From Azonexus sp. (GTDB lineage Bacteria > Pseudomonadota > Gammaproteobacteria > Burkholderiales > Rhodocyclaceae), in NCBI GenBank assembly GCA_030696345.1, contig JAUYSK010000018.1, positions 1-64,000 of the forward strand: a DNA stretch of 64,000 nucleotides. The letters are read 5' to 3'. Of the stretch, positions 19,722 to 30,582 are shown in pieces. The translations under genes and the position numbers were made by a program. Every line of letters begins with the position of its first letter. Position 1 is the stretch's first letter. The notes below the pieces were generated by a model. The model was not told where the DNA came from. It did not search any database and was given only the letters and a program-made list of their open reading frames with translations.

Positions 19722-20527
19722 GCAAGCAAAACTGCCGCATGGCCGCATTGCAGATGGTGTCGGGGCCGCGTGTCGCCGACAATCTGGCAAGCGCCGGCAA
19801 GCTGGTCGAAGAAGCTGTGGCGCAAGGCGCCCAGCTTGTGGCGCTGCCGGAATATTTTCCGATCATCGGGGCGGCCGATGCCGACCGGGTGCGGGCGCGT
19901 GAAGATTTCGGCCATGGGCCGATTCAGGACTGGCTGGCTGAAACGGCCCAGCGGCATGGCCTCTGGCTTTTTGCCGGTTCCATCCCGTTGACCGCAGCAA
20001 GCCCCGACAAGATGCGTAATTCCAGTCTGGTCTATAACCCGGCCGGGGAATGCGTCGAGCGCTACGACAAGATGCACCTGTTCGGTTTCCGCAAAGGTGA
20101 CGAGTCTTACGACGAAGCGGCTTTCATCGAGCCGGGCGAGGAACTGGTTGCCGTCGATACCCCGTTTGGGCGCGTTGCCCTTTCGATCTGCTATGACCTG
20201 CGTTTTCCCGAGCTGTACCGGGCGCTGGCACCCGTCGATCTGATCCTGATGCCGGCTGCTTTCACCGATACCACTGGTCGCGCCCACTGGGAAATCCTGC
20301 TGCGCGCCCGGGCGATCGAGAACCAATGCTATATGCTGGCGGTCGGACAGGGTGGAAAACACGAAAATGGCCGGATGACGCACGGCAACAGCATGATCGT
20401 CGACCCTTGGGGTGAAATCCTCGACCGCAAGATGAAAGGGCCGGGCGTCGTCATCGCCGATCTCGACCATGCCCGCATAGCCGAAATCCGCGAGAGCCTG
20501 CCGGCACTCGCCCACCGAATTCTCTGA
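19718..20527 (+). CDS. Carbon-nitrogen hydrolase (Nit family, deaminated glutathione amidase-like)
   Basis: [35 protein letters not shown] catalytic triad regions. Confidence 0.9.
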   Translation: MSKQNCRMAALQMVSGPRVADNLASAGKLVEEAVAQGAQLVALPEYFPIIGAADADRVRAREDFGHGPIQDWLAETAQRHGLWLFAGSIPLTAASPDKMRNSSLVYNPAGECVERYDKMHLFGFRKGDESYDEAAFIEPGEELVAVDTPFGRVALSICYDLRFPELYRALAPVDLILMPAAFTDTTGRAHWEILLRARAIENQCYMLAVGQGGKHENGRMTHGNSMIVDPWGEILDRKMKGPGVVIADLDHARIAEIRESLPALAHRIL

Positions 20528-20537
20528 CGGAGTTTCA

Positions 20538-21983
20538 ATGAATCCAAACAGCGCCCTGGCGCAAGCCGAATCCCTTCTGCTCTCGCCCTTCTCGCTGACC
20601 GAAGGCGACCTGTCGCGGACCTTCGGCCAGATTCTGAGTCACCAGGTCGATTACGCCGATCTCTATTTTCAGTATTCCCGTTCCGAGGCCTGGAGCCTGG
20701 ACGAAGGTATCGTCAAGTCGGGCAGCTTCAATATCGACCAGGGCGTCGGCGTGCGCGCCATTTCCGGCGAGAAGACGGCTTTTGCCTACTCCGACGACAT
20801 CAGCTCGCGGGCGCTGGGCGACGCGGCCAATGCCGTGCGGGCGATTGCCACGGCTGGCCAGAATGGCATTTTGCCGGCTTTTCAGGCGTCCACCGCAGCA
20901 CGGTCGCTGTATGTGCCGCATGACCCGATTGCCTCGCTGCCGGCCGAAGCCAAGGTCAAATTGCTGGAACGGCTGGAGGGCTTTGCCCGGGCGCTTGATC
21001 CGCGTGTGCTGCAGGTCATGGCCTCGCTGGCCGGCGAATATGAAGTGATTCTGGTGGCCGGTTCCGATGGCCGCTTGGCCGCCGATATCCGGCCGCTGGT
21101 TCGTTGCTCGGTGTCGGTTATCGTTGAAGAAAACGGCAAGCGCGAGCAGGGTGGCGCCGGCGGTGGCGGGCGTTTTGACTTCGCTTATTTCGATGATGAG
21201 GTTCTGCAACGCTACGCCAAGGAAGCGGTGCATCAGGCAATTACCAATCTCAATGCCGAAGCCGCACCGGCCGGACAGATGACGGTTGTGCTCGGCGCCG
21301 GCTGGCCGGGCATCCTGTTGCATGAGGCGGTCGGTCACGGGCTGGAAGGCGACTTCAACCGCAAGGGCAGTTCGGCGTTCTCCGGCCGGGTTGGCCAGCG
21401 CGTCGCAGCGAAGGGCGTCACCGTCATCGACGACGGCACCATCGCCGACCGCCGCGGCTCATTGAATATTGACGACGAAGGCAATACCACCCAGCGTACG
21501 GTGCTGATCGAGGACGGCATCCTCAAGGGTTACCTGCAGGACAGCCTGAATGCGCGCCTGATGGGCGTTGCCCCGACCGGAAACGGTCGGCGGGAGTCCT
21601 TTGCCCACCTGCCGATTCCGCGCATGACCAACACCATGATGCTGGCTGGCGAGCACGATCCGCAAGAGATCATCAAGTCGGTCAAGAAGGGCATCTATGC
21701 GGCCAACTTCGGTGGCGGCCAGGTCGATATCACCAGTGGCAAGTTCGTCTTTTCGATGAGCGAGGCCTACCTGATCGAAGACGGTAAGGTGACCCGCCCG
21801 ATCAAGGGCGCAACGCTAATCGGCAACGGTCCGGATGCGATGACCCGCATCTCGATGATCGGCAACGACCTCAAGCTTGACCCCGGTGTTGGCACTTGCG
21901 GCAAGGATGGCCAGAGCGTGCCGGTCGGCGTCGGTCAGCCGACCTTGCGTATTGATGGACTGACAGTGGGCGGAACGGCATAA
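20538..21983 (+). CDS. tldD: Metalloprotease TldD
   Basis: [52 protein letters not shown]. Confidence 0.97.
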   Translation: MNPNSALAQAESLLLSPFSLTEGDLSRTFGQILSHQVDYADLYFQYSRSEAWSLDEGIVKSGSFNIDQGVGVRAISGEKTAFAYSDDISSRALGDAANAVRAIATAGQNGILPAFQASTAARSLYVPHDPIASLPAEAKVKLLERLEGFARALDPRVLQVMASLAGEYEVILVAGSDGRLAADIRPLVRCSVSVIVEENGKREQGGAGGGGRFDFAYFDDEVLQRYAKEAVHQAITNLNAEAAPAGQMTVVLGAGWPGILLHEAVGHGLEGDFNRKGSSAFSGRVGQRVAAKGVTVIDDGTIADRRGSLNIDDEGNTTQRTVLIEDGILKGYLQDSLNARLMGVAPTGNGRRESFAHLPIPRMTNTMMLAGEHDPQEIIKSVKKGIYAANFGGGQVDITSGKFVFSMSEAYLIEDGKVTRPIKGATLIGNGPDAMTRISMIGNDLKLDPGVGTCGKDGQSVPVGVGQPTLRIDGLTVGGTA

Positions 21984-22011
21984 TGTCGCCAACATTTGAA
22001 GGGGTATTGTG

Positions 22012-22635
22012 ATGCGTGGATTTTTCTTTCTGGCTGGGCTGCTGATGTCTGCTTCAGTGTTTGCGCAGTCGCCGGCCAATGTGCAGGACCGTTTGAAGGC
22101 CATTGCGGCTGATCCGGTGGCTTTGCGGACGGCAATTGATGGCGGCAAGAAGATCACCTTTTTCTGTGCCAACTGCCACGGTGAGGACGGCAACAGCAAA
22201 TTGCCGGACGTCCCGAATCTGGCCGGCCAGAATCCGGCCTACCTGCTGGAGCAGATTCGCAAGTTCGGTTCCGGTGAGCGCAAGGACGCGTTCATGCAGG
22301 GGTTGATCAAGGTGCTCAAGGATGAAGAGCGCATTCAGGTTGCCACCTACTATGCCAGCATGACGGTGCCACCATCGCGTGCCGATGCCGCACTGGTGCC
22401 GCAGGGCAAGGAGCTGTTTGGCAAGCTTTGTGTTCGCTGTCATGGCGAGCAGGCTCGCGGCAATGAAGCCATTGCCCGTCTGGCCGGCCAGAAATCAACC
22501 TACCTGCAAACGACGATTACCCGTTACCGTGACAAGACCGGCGTCCGCAACAACCAGTTGATGAGCATTGCGACAGCGACGCTGAAGAATGAGGAAATCG
22601 TTGCTGTTGCCAATTACCTGACGCAGTTGCCCTGA
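22012..22635 (+). CDS. Di-haem cytochrome c4-like protein
   Basis: Signal peptide, two CXXCH motifs (CANCH, CVRCH), class I cytochrome c duplication. Confidence 0.9.
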   Translation: MRGFFFLAGLLMSASVFAQSPANVQDRLKAIAADPVALRTAIDGGKKITFFCANCHGEDGNSKLPDVPNLAGQNPAYLLEQIRKFGSGERKDAFMQGLIKVLKDEERIQVATYYASMTVPPSRADAALVPQGKELFGKLCVRCHGEQARGNEAIARLAGQKSTYLQTTITRYRDKTGVRNNQLMSIATATLKNEEIVAVANYLTQLP

Positions 22636-22809
22636 GTCAGGCTGATCTGCCACTGCTTTTCGGCGGTGGCGGGTCAACTCAAGGCATTGCCGCCACAGTT
22701 CGGTAAAGCTGTCTGGCTGATTGATGTGCCGGGACTGAATGTCCAGCGCGGTCTTGAAGGCGAATCTTCCCTGTGCTTCCGGTAGAATGCCGGGTTTCAG
22801 CAATTTTCA

Positions 22810-23901
22810 ATGGGGCAGGCCATGACGCCGCAAAGCAAACCGAATACCGACGACCTTCGCATCAAGGAAATCAAGGAACTGGTGCCACCGGCGCACGTTT
22901 TTCGCGAATATCCGGTATCCACCCGCGCCGCACAGACCACCTACACGGCCCGGCAGGCCATCCACCGTATCCTGCATGGTGCCGATGACCGTTTGCTGGT
23001 CGTCATCGGCCCCTGCTCCATCCACGACTACGAACTGGCGATGGACTACGCCAGAAAGCTGGCCAAGGAAGCCGACAAGTACGCCGAGGATCTGGTCGTG
23101 GTCATGCGCGTCTATTTCGAGAAGCCCCGCACGACAGTGGGCTGGAAAGGCCTGATCAACGATCCTCGCCTCGACAACACTTTCCGCATCAACGAAGGCA
23201 TCCGCCTGGCCCGCCGCATCCTGCTCGAAGTCAACGAGCTTGATTTGCCTTGCGCTACCGAATTCCTCGACACCATTACGCCGCAATACACCGCCGACCT
23301 GATCGCCTGGGGGGCTATTGGCGCCCGCACCACCGAATCGCAGGTGCATCGCGAGCTGGCTTCCGGCCTCTCCTGCCCGGTCGGTTTCAAGAACGGCACC
23401 GATGGCAACATGCGCATCGCCGTCGATGCCATCCGTTCGGCCAATTCGCCGCACCATTTCCTGTCGGTGACCAAGTCAGGTCACACCGCCATCGTCTCGA
23501 CCCTCGGTAACGAGGATTGCCACGTCATCCTGCGTGGCGGCAAGGAACCGAACTTCGATCCGGTCAGCGTCGATGCCGCCTGTGGCGAAATCGCCAAGGC
23601 CGGCCTTGCTGCCCGCCTCATGGTCGATTTCTCGCACGGCAACAGCCGCAAACAGTTCAAGCTGCAAATGGAAGTCAGCGACAGCGTTGCCGCCCAACTG
23701 GCCGCCGGCGAAGATCGCATCGTCGGCGTCATGGTCGAGTCCCATCTGGTTGAAGGCCGCCAGGATCTCTCCCCGGAAAAGGAGCTGACCTACGGCCAGA
23801 GCATCACCGATGCCTGCATCAACTGGGAGGACAGCCTGAAGGTGCTGGAACAACTGGCCGCCGCCGTGCGGGCGCGCCGGGTGGCAGAGGCGGCGGAGTA
23901 G
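22810..23901 (+). CDS. aroG: 3-deoxy-7-phosphoheptulonate (DAHP) synthase, class I
   Basis: VVIGPCSIHDYELAMDYA; RVYFEKPRTTVGWKGLINDP; LMVDFSHGNSRKQ. Confidence 0.95.
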   Translation: MGQAMTPQSKPNTDDLRIKEIKELVPPAHVFREYPVSTRAAQTTYTARQAIHRILHGADDRLLVVIGPCSIHDYELAMDYARKLAKEADKYAEDLVVVMRVYFEKPRTTVGWKGLINDPRLDNTFRINEGIRLARRILLEVNELDLPCATEFLDTITPQYTADLIAWGAIGARTTESQVHRELASGLSCPVGFKNGTDGNMRIAVDAIRSANSPHHFLSVTKSGHTAIVSTLGNEDCHVILRGGKEPNFDPVSVDAACGEIAKAGLAARLMVDFSHGNSRKQFKLQMEVSDSVAAQLAAGEDRIVGVMVESHLVEGRQDLSPEKELTYGQSITDACINWEDSLKVLEQLAAAVRARRVAEAAE

Positions 23902-23930
23902 TTTTTCCAGCAGTTCGGTGCAACAAAAGT

Positions 23931-23957
23931 GGAGGGAGAATTTATCCCTCCTTTTTT
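23931..23957 (+). terminator. Intrinsic terminator after DAHP synthase
   Basis: GGAGGGA-gaattta-TCCCTCC-TTTTTT. Confidence 0.85.
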
Positions 23958-23965
23958 GTGCCCGA

Positions 23966-25255
23966 TCAGGTCGTTTTTTCGGTTGTGAAGAAGTAGGACA
24001 GACGTTGTCGTGGATTGATCCAGCGCAGCACTTCCGGCGGCAGGCTGGAAGGGCGCAGGGCCTCTTCGATTTTCAGGCCTTCCACTTGGGCGAGGTCGAT
24101 GGTCGGCGCTTCGCGTTTATCCATTTCCGGGCTGTAGATCAGGACGGTGGGCCGCAGGCTTTCCTTTCCCGGCGCAACGACCAAGCCCAGCGATTCATCG
24201 TTGAGCCTGATCAGCGTGCCTGGGGGGTAAACGCCGAGCAGTCGGATCAGCATGTTGAGCAGGCGCTGATCGAATTTTGCCGACTCCACCTTGAACAGCC
24301 GGGCGAGTGCTTCCGAGGGCATCAGCCCCTCGCGCTCTGGTGATTCCGGTGAGCATAGGCGGTCGTAGCGATTGACCAGTGCTGCAATGCGGGCAGCGGG
24401 TCCGGCCGTTGTCTTGCCGGTCGGCCAGCCGCTGCCGTCGATGTATTCATGGTGGTCGGCAATGACCGACATGGCGGTGGCACCAAAAGCGCCGGACAGT
24501 TTCGCCAGTTCAAGCCCATAGGCGCCGTGCTCCCGGTAGAACGCCTCCTCGTGTTTGGCGCGTACCTTGGCTTTGAGCAGGTGGGGTGGAACCTTGATCT
24601 TGCCGATGTCGTGCGCCAGTGTCCCGAGGGCGACTTCAGCCAGTTGCGCCTCGGTCAGGCCGGCCACCTTGCCAAGAACCATGGCCAGGGTCATCACATT
24701 GAGTGCATGGAACTGCGGCCCGTCGCCTTCCTTGTCGCCGAGCAGATGGAGCAGAACCTCTTGCCCCTGACTTATCTGGCTGGCCGTGGTCTTCGAGAGA
24801 TTCAATAACTGCTCGCCGGCCTGCTTCGGTGAGCGACCCATGCCCAGCATGGCTTCCCGGGTAACTTTTGCAGCCTGTTCCCAGGCGCGGTCAGCGCGCG
24901 CTGCGGCATCCTTTTGTTTCTGAAGCCGTTCGTGCTTCTCCTTGTTCTGGCGCACCATCTCTTTGGCCAGTTCGGACTCCTGCGCGGATTCTGGTTCCTG
25001 CATGTGTGCCATGGGTGTCGGTGGCACGGCGCCCTCGACGAATGGTGCAGGCTGGGCCGAGCTTTTTTCCGGGTGATAATAGAGCTTCCCGTGAATGGGC
25101 AGGGCGCGAATGGTCGCAACCTGCTTATCGTCGCTAATCTTGAAACGATTGTAGAGGAAGGGGTGGTCGTCCCAGGAAACGTCCATCCAGACAAACATGC
25201 CAATGACGACCTGAGAAGGGTCAATGGCGATCGGCTTTTCCGGTTTCTTCCACAT
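23966..25255 (-). CDS. HD-GYP domain cyclic-di-GMP phosphodiesterase with DUF3391 N-terminus
   Basis: TLAHDIGKIKVPPHLL (HD), YREHGAYGLELAK, DHHEYIDGSGWPTG (GYP variant). Confidence 0.9.
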   Translation of the reverse strand: MWKKPEKPIAIDPSQVVIGMFVWMDVSWDDHPFLYNRFKISDDKQVATIRALPIHGKLYYHPEKSSAQPAPFVEGAVPPTPMAHMQEPESAQESELAKEMVRQNKEKHERLQKQKDAAARADRAWEQAAKVTREAMLGMGRSPKQAGEQLLNLSKTTASQISQGQEVLLHLLGDKEGDGPQFHALNVMTLAMVLGKVAGLTEAQLAEVALGTLAHDIGKIKVPPHLLKAKVRAKHEEAFYREHGAYGLELAKLSGAFGATAMSVIADHHEYIDGSGWPTGKTTAGPAARIAALVNRYDRLCSPESPEREGLMPSEALARLFKVESAKFDQRLLNMLIRLLGVYPPGTLIRLNDESLGLVVAPGKESLRPTVLIYSPEMDKREAPTIDLAQVEGLKIEEALRPSSLPPEVLRWINPRQRLSYFFTTEKTT

Positions 25256-25429
25256 ATTTCGCTTCGCGACGCCATCAAGGATATTTGTCAGCGATTATGA
25301 ACGAGCGTATGTGGCGTGACAATGAAGGCGTCGTATTTGCTACGCGAAAACAGGCCTGATCCCCGGAATAAACCGGGATAGCACCGCCCTGGCATCGTCT
25401 GATGCATCAATTCCGGGCAGTCGGGCACC

Positions 25430-25534
25430 TCAGTGGTGCTTGATTTTTGTCCTGGCCCAGGTCCAGATGGCTTCGCCGATATACGGAAGTATGGCAACAC
25501 ACCCTAGTGCTGCAAGCGTTTCAGGCTCTAGCAT
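25430..25534 (-). CDS. Putative 34-aa single-TM small protein downstream of norB
   Basis: MLEPETLAALGCVAILPYIGEAIWTWARTKIKHH* with AGGGTGG ~6-7 nt upstream of ATG; below the ORF-track length cut-off. Confidence 0.4.
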   Translation of the reverse strand: MLEPETLAALGCVAILPYIGEAIWTWARTKIKHH

Positions 25535-25681
25535 TTTGGTCCACCCTGATTTCGATATTGATCACAGTGCTCCACATGCATTTCCCGTGCCAAAGATGAG
25601 TTTGCCAAGACTTTTGCGGCAGACGTAAAAAAGCGCAGGTCTTTCGACCCGCGCCCTAAGTGCTACCTGGAGGAAACAGTT

Positions 25682-27076
<1,395 letters not shown>

Positions 27077-27505
27077 TCAGCCCTGGCTGTTAGGCGGCCA
27101 GTTATTGGTGTTGATCGAATTGACGTGTTTCAGGAAGGCCACGATGGCATTCAGTTGCTCGTCAGTGAAGTTGAACTGGGGCATGCTGCGGCGACCCGGG
27201 ATGCCGTCTTTCGGACGAGCCTGGATGAACGCCTTGGTGCCTTCTTCGCCGTAACGGACAATGACATTGCCCAGTTCCGGTGCGAAGTAGGCGCCTTCAC
27301 CCAACAGGGTGTGGCAACCGATACAGTTATTGACTTCCCAGAGCTTCTTGCCCTCGGCGATTTGCGGCGTGATATTCGCCCGCATGTCGCGTTTGGGAAG
27401 TTGCGTGTGGGTGTCGTAAGACAACGCCAGGAACAACAGGAAGAAAAATACAGTCCCCCCGTAAAAAATGTTCCGCGCCATCGATTTGGTGAACGCGCCG
27501 CTCAT
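27077..27505 (-). CDS. norC: Nitric oxide reductase cytochrome c subunit
   Basis: N-terminal TM anchor plus CIGCHTLLGEGAYFAPEL. Confidence 0.95.
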   Translation of the reverse strand: MSGAFTKSMARNIFYGGTVFFFLLFLALSYDTHTQLPKRDMRANITPQIAEGKKLWEVNNCIGCHTLLGEGAYFAPELGNVIVRYGEEGTKAFIQARPKDGIPGRRSMPQFNFTDEQLNAIVAFLKHVNSINTNNWPPNSQG

Positions 27506-27568
27506 TGTTTTCCCCCTTTGGAAATAGTTTGGCCGGCCGATGTTAGGCGGCAGGGCTGGCAGGGGGCT

Positions 27569-27582
27569 TTGATGTTCGTTAA
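27569..27582. promoter_or_regulatory. Candidate FNR/Dnr-type box upstream of norCB
   Basis: TTGAT-gttc-GTTAA, one perfect and one 3/5 half-site versus TTGATnnnnATCAA, ~64 bp upstream of norC start. Confidence 0.4.
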
Positions 27583-27664
27583 AAAATGAAAATGGCCGAA
27601 AAATAGTGGTCGACCGCAGCAGTCAAAATTTAGCCGTCGGAAAGATGCTGCAGCAGGCTGTTGC

Positions 27665-28777
27665 TCAAGGAGCGGGCTGGCTGGGCACGGGGGCCAACAG
27701 CGGTCCTGGCAGGGATGAGCGGTTGGGCCCGAAAAGGCTTCTGGTTCGTAGCTGGCTGGCCAGTGCCTGGGATTGATCCCGGCGTTTTTCGCTGTATTCG
27801 AGTAGTGACTCGATCTTTGCTGCTGATGGCGAGGCTGGGCTGAGCTTCAGTTGCGAGAGTTCGTCGAAGCCTTGTTCGTAGGGCTGGTAAATTTCATGTT
27901 CGATACGTTCGGCCAGTCCGCGGATTGAATCGGCATTCAGGCGATCCTGGCGGATGATCTCTTGCCAGTTGGATTGAATCCTGGCCTCGCGTTCAAAGAA
28001 CTCCTTTATTTCCTCGCGGGCCGCCACTTCCTCGCTCCAGCGGTAGCTCGGGGCCGGGATGTGCGTCGCCAGTCCGGCGATGGTGATCGCCAGCACCAGG
28101 CCGCCGGCCAGTCGTCCCTGCCATGACCAGGGGGTGGCGTCGTGCAGCGGGCGGCCAAGCAGCATGCCGAGCAGGGCGCCGGAAAGCAGGCCGCCGATGT
28201 GGGCGCTGTTGTCGATGCCGGGAACCATCAGACCAAGAACGATGCTGATGCAGGTAAAGGCGCTGGCCGTCCGGAACAGCCAGCGGAATTCCTTCGGGTC
28301 GAAATTTGCTCGTTCCAGCCAGAGATAAATCAGCAGTGCGCCATAAATCCCGAAAATGGCCCCGGAGGCGCCGCCGGAAACGGCCTCATTGCCCTGCATG
28401 ACGAGCGATAAAAGGTTGCCGCAAAGGCCGCTGGCAAGGTAGATGACGAAAAATCGCAGATGCCCGAACATGCGCTCGACCAGCTGGCCGGCATCCCACA
28501 GCGCCCACATGTTCATGGCGATATGGATCAGGCCGAAATGCAGGAACATGGCGCTGCCCAGCCGCCACCACTGGCCATCCTGCGTCGCCGGGCCGAAGTT
28601 GGCGCCCCAGGCCAGCTGGATGCCGTTATTCGAATGCCAAAGTCCGGCTCCAGCACCCAGCATGGCCAGAAAGACCAGCACATTGATGCCGACAAGCCAC
28701 TGCGTCACCGGTATGCGCGCAGTTTTCGCATGCAGCTGGTCGTAGATGCTGGTGGGCAGGGGGGCGGCGTCTGACAT
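27665..28777 (-). CDS. Rhomboid family intramembrane serine protease
   Basis: HFGLIHIAMNMWALWDAG; SGGASGAIFGIYGALL (GxSG); AHIGGLLSGALLG. Confidence 0.92.
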   Translation of the reverse strand: MSDAAPLPTSIYDQLHAKTARIPVTQWLVGINVLVFLAMLGAGAGLWHSNNGIQLAWGANFGPATQDGQWWRLGSAMFLHFGLIHIAMNMWALWDAGQLVERMFGHLRFFVIYLASGLCGNLLSLVMQGNEAVSGGASGAIFGIYGALLIYLWLERANFDPKEFRWLFRTASAFTCISIVLGLMVPGIDNSAHIGGLLSGALLGMLLGRPLHDATPWSWQGRLAGGLVLAITIAGLATHIPAPSYRWSEEVAAREEIKEFFEREARIQSNWQEIIRQDRLNADSIRGLAERIEHEIYQPYEQGFDELSQLKLSPASPSAAKIESLLEYSEKRRDQSQALASQLRTRSLFGPNRSSLPGPLLAPVPSQPAP

Positions 28778-28914
28778 AAGTTTGGATTCGTTGAGGCGCA
28801 ATGATAACGGCCGGGCAGTCTTTCCGGGCATTGCGTGCACATCTTCTGACGGGCAAGCCCCCTGTGCTCTTCGCGTTATTCGCGAAAACGTCACCAGCCC
28901 ATCCGCTCAACCCT

Positions 28915-30252
28915 TTATCGGAATTTCTGCTTGAAGCTGACCGGGTCCAGCCCGTGTCGGGCCAGCAGCTTGTAGAACTCGGTACGGTTGCGCTGTGCCA
29001 CCCGAGCGGCTTGGGAAACGTTGCCGGCCGTACTCTGCAGCAGACGGATCAGATAATTGCGTTCAAATTCGCGGCGTGCGTCATCAAACGCCGCCAGGTC
29101 ATCTTCCTCGAAATCCCGCATGACGCGGCGGATGGCGGCTTCGGGAATGACCGGGGTGAGACTCAACTCAGCAACCTGTTCCAGCACATTCTTCAACTGT
29201 CGCACGTTTCCCGGCCAACGGCCTTCCGTCAGGGCTGCCAGCGACTCCGGGGCGAGGGTCAGGTTTTTTTCCGGACGAATGCGGGCGAGGAAATGCTTGG
29301 CCAGCAAGGGAATGTCTTCGCTGCGATCACTCAGGGGCGGGATGAGTAATGTCATGCCGCTGAGCAAGTAAAAAAGATCGCTGCGAAACGCGCCTTCAGC
29401 CACTGCGGTATCCAGCGGTCTGGGGCTTGAGGCAATTACCTGAACGTCGGGGACGCTACGTTGCTGCGACGCAGATTTCAGTCGCTGCAACGGGTCATGC
29501 GCCTGCATTTGGGCAAAGAGAACCGAAAACAAGCGGGCCTGCGCGATCGGTGACAACGCACCGATATCCTGCAGGTAAAGGATGCCGCCTGCAGCCTGGG
29601 CATAGGCGCCGTCCGGATTATCCTGGGTCAGCAGTTCTTCCTGCTCGCTGGCCGGGAAGTCAGTGCATGAAATGCTGACGAAAGCCTGGTCAACGCGCTG
29701 CCCGGCCTGCTGAATGGCGCGGGCCAGCGTGGCCTTGCCCGAGCCGCCGGGGCCGACAAACAGTGCTGTCCGGCTCTCCTCGCTGATTTTCAGCGCCTGC
29801 CGTAACAGGTCTTCCATGCGAACGCTGGCGGTGATCAGCTCCTTGCGCCATTGTGCCGAGCTTTGCGCCGGATCGAGCGCTGGTGAAAGACGGATCGCAT
29901 CGGCGACCCGGCGGATCAGTTCCTGGCCATCGAAAGGTTTGGTCAGAAAGCCGAAGACGCCGCGGCGGGTAGCTGATACCGCATCGGGAATCGTGCCGTG
30001 GGCGGTCAGGATGATGACCGGCATGGTGGGCGCCTCGACTTGCAGGTGATCGAACAGGGCCAGGCCATCCATTTCGCCCATCCGCAAATCGGTCAGAACC
30101 ATTTGCGGACGATTCTTCCGAAAACAGACCAGCGCCGCTTCGGCCGATTCGGCCTGGGTGACCTGATAGCCGGCCGAACTCAGGCGCAGGCCGATCAGGT
30201 GCAGCATGTCCAGATCGTCGTCGACAACGAGAACGTGCGCGCCGCTGGCCAT
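28915..30252 (-). CDS. glrR: Sigma-54-associated response regulator GlrR/QseF-like
   Basis: Receiver (VVDDDLDMLHLIGLRL), AAA+ central domain, C-terminal HTH (AGNVSQAARVAQRNRTEFYKLL); AAA+ GAFTGA loop looks degenerate (NPDGAYAQA). Confidence 0.85.
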   Translation of the reverse strand: MASGAHVLVVDDDLDMLHLIGLRLSSAGYQVTQAESAEAALVCFRKNRPQMVLTDLRMGEMDGLALFDHLQVEAPTMPVIILTAHGTIPDAVSATRRGVFGFLTKPFDGQELIRRVADAIRLSPALDPAQSSAQWRKELITASVRMEDLLRQALKISEESRTALFVGPGGSGKATLARAIQQAGQRVDQAFVSISCTDFPASEQEELLTQDNPDGAYAQAAGGILYLQDIGALSPIAQARLFSVLFAQMQAHDPLQRLKSASQQRSVPDVQVIASSPRPLDTAVAEGAFRSDLFYLLSGMTLLIPPLSDRSEDIPLLAKHFLARIRPEKNLTLAPESLAALTEGRWPGNVRQLKNVLEQVAELSLTPVIPEAAIRRVMRDFEEDDLAAFDDARREFERNYLIRLLQSTAGNVSQAARVAQRNRTEFYKLLARHGLDPVSFKQKFR

Positions 30253-30582
30253 TTACTTGGTTTTGTTCCGGTTGCGTAGTTCGCGGTCGATGGCCAGCAG
30301 TCCATCGAGTTTTTTCTGCAACTCTTCGTTCTGCTTCTGGTTTTCCTTGAGGGTGGTTTCAAGCCGGCGTTTGTCGGCCAGGCACTGGCGTTGTTTTTCG
30401 GCCATTTGCCGCTCCAGGTCGGCAATCTTCTGGACATCGGTAGTTGATCGAGCGGTGGCGACGGGCTCTGCCGATGTGTCCGGTGGAATCTCACGGTAAG
30501 TGGTGCATGCGGCGCCAGAAAGAACGACGGAAAGGCAGGTGGCGAGTCGTAACAGTAGTTTCGGCTTGTGTTGTTCAGGCAT
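30253..30582 (-). CDS. QseG-like small outer-membrane lipoprotein with coiled coil
   Basis: Lipobox-like LSGAAC, coiled coil KIADLERQMAEKQRQCLADKRRLETTLKENQKQNEELQ, between glrR and glrK. Confidence 0.65.
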   Translation of the reverse strand: MPEQHKPKLLLRLATCLSVVLSGAACTTYREIPPDTSAEPVATARSTTDVQKIADLERQMAEKQRQCLADKRRLETTLKENQKQNEELQKKLDGLLAIDRELRNRNKTK

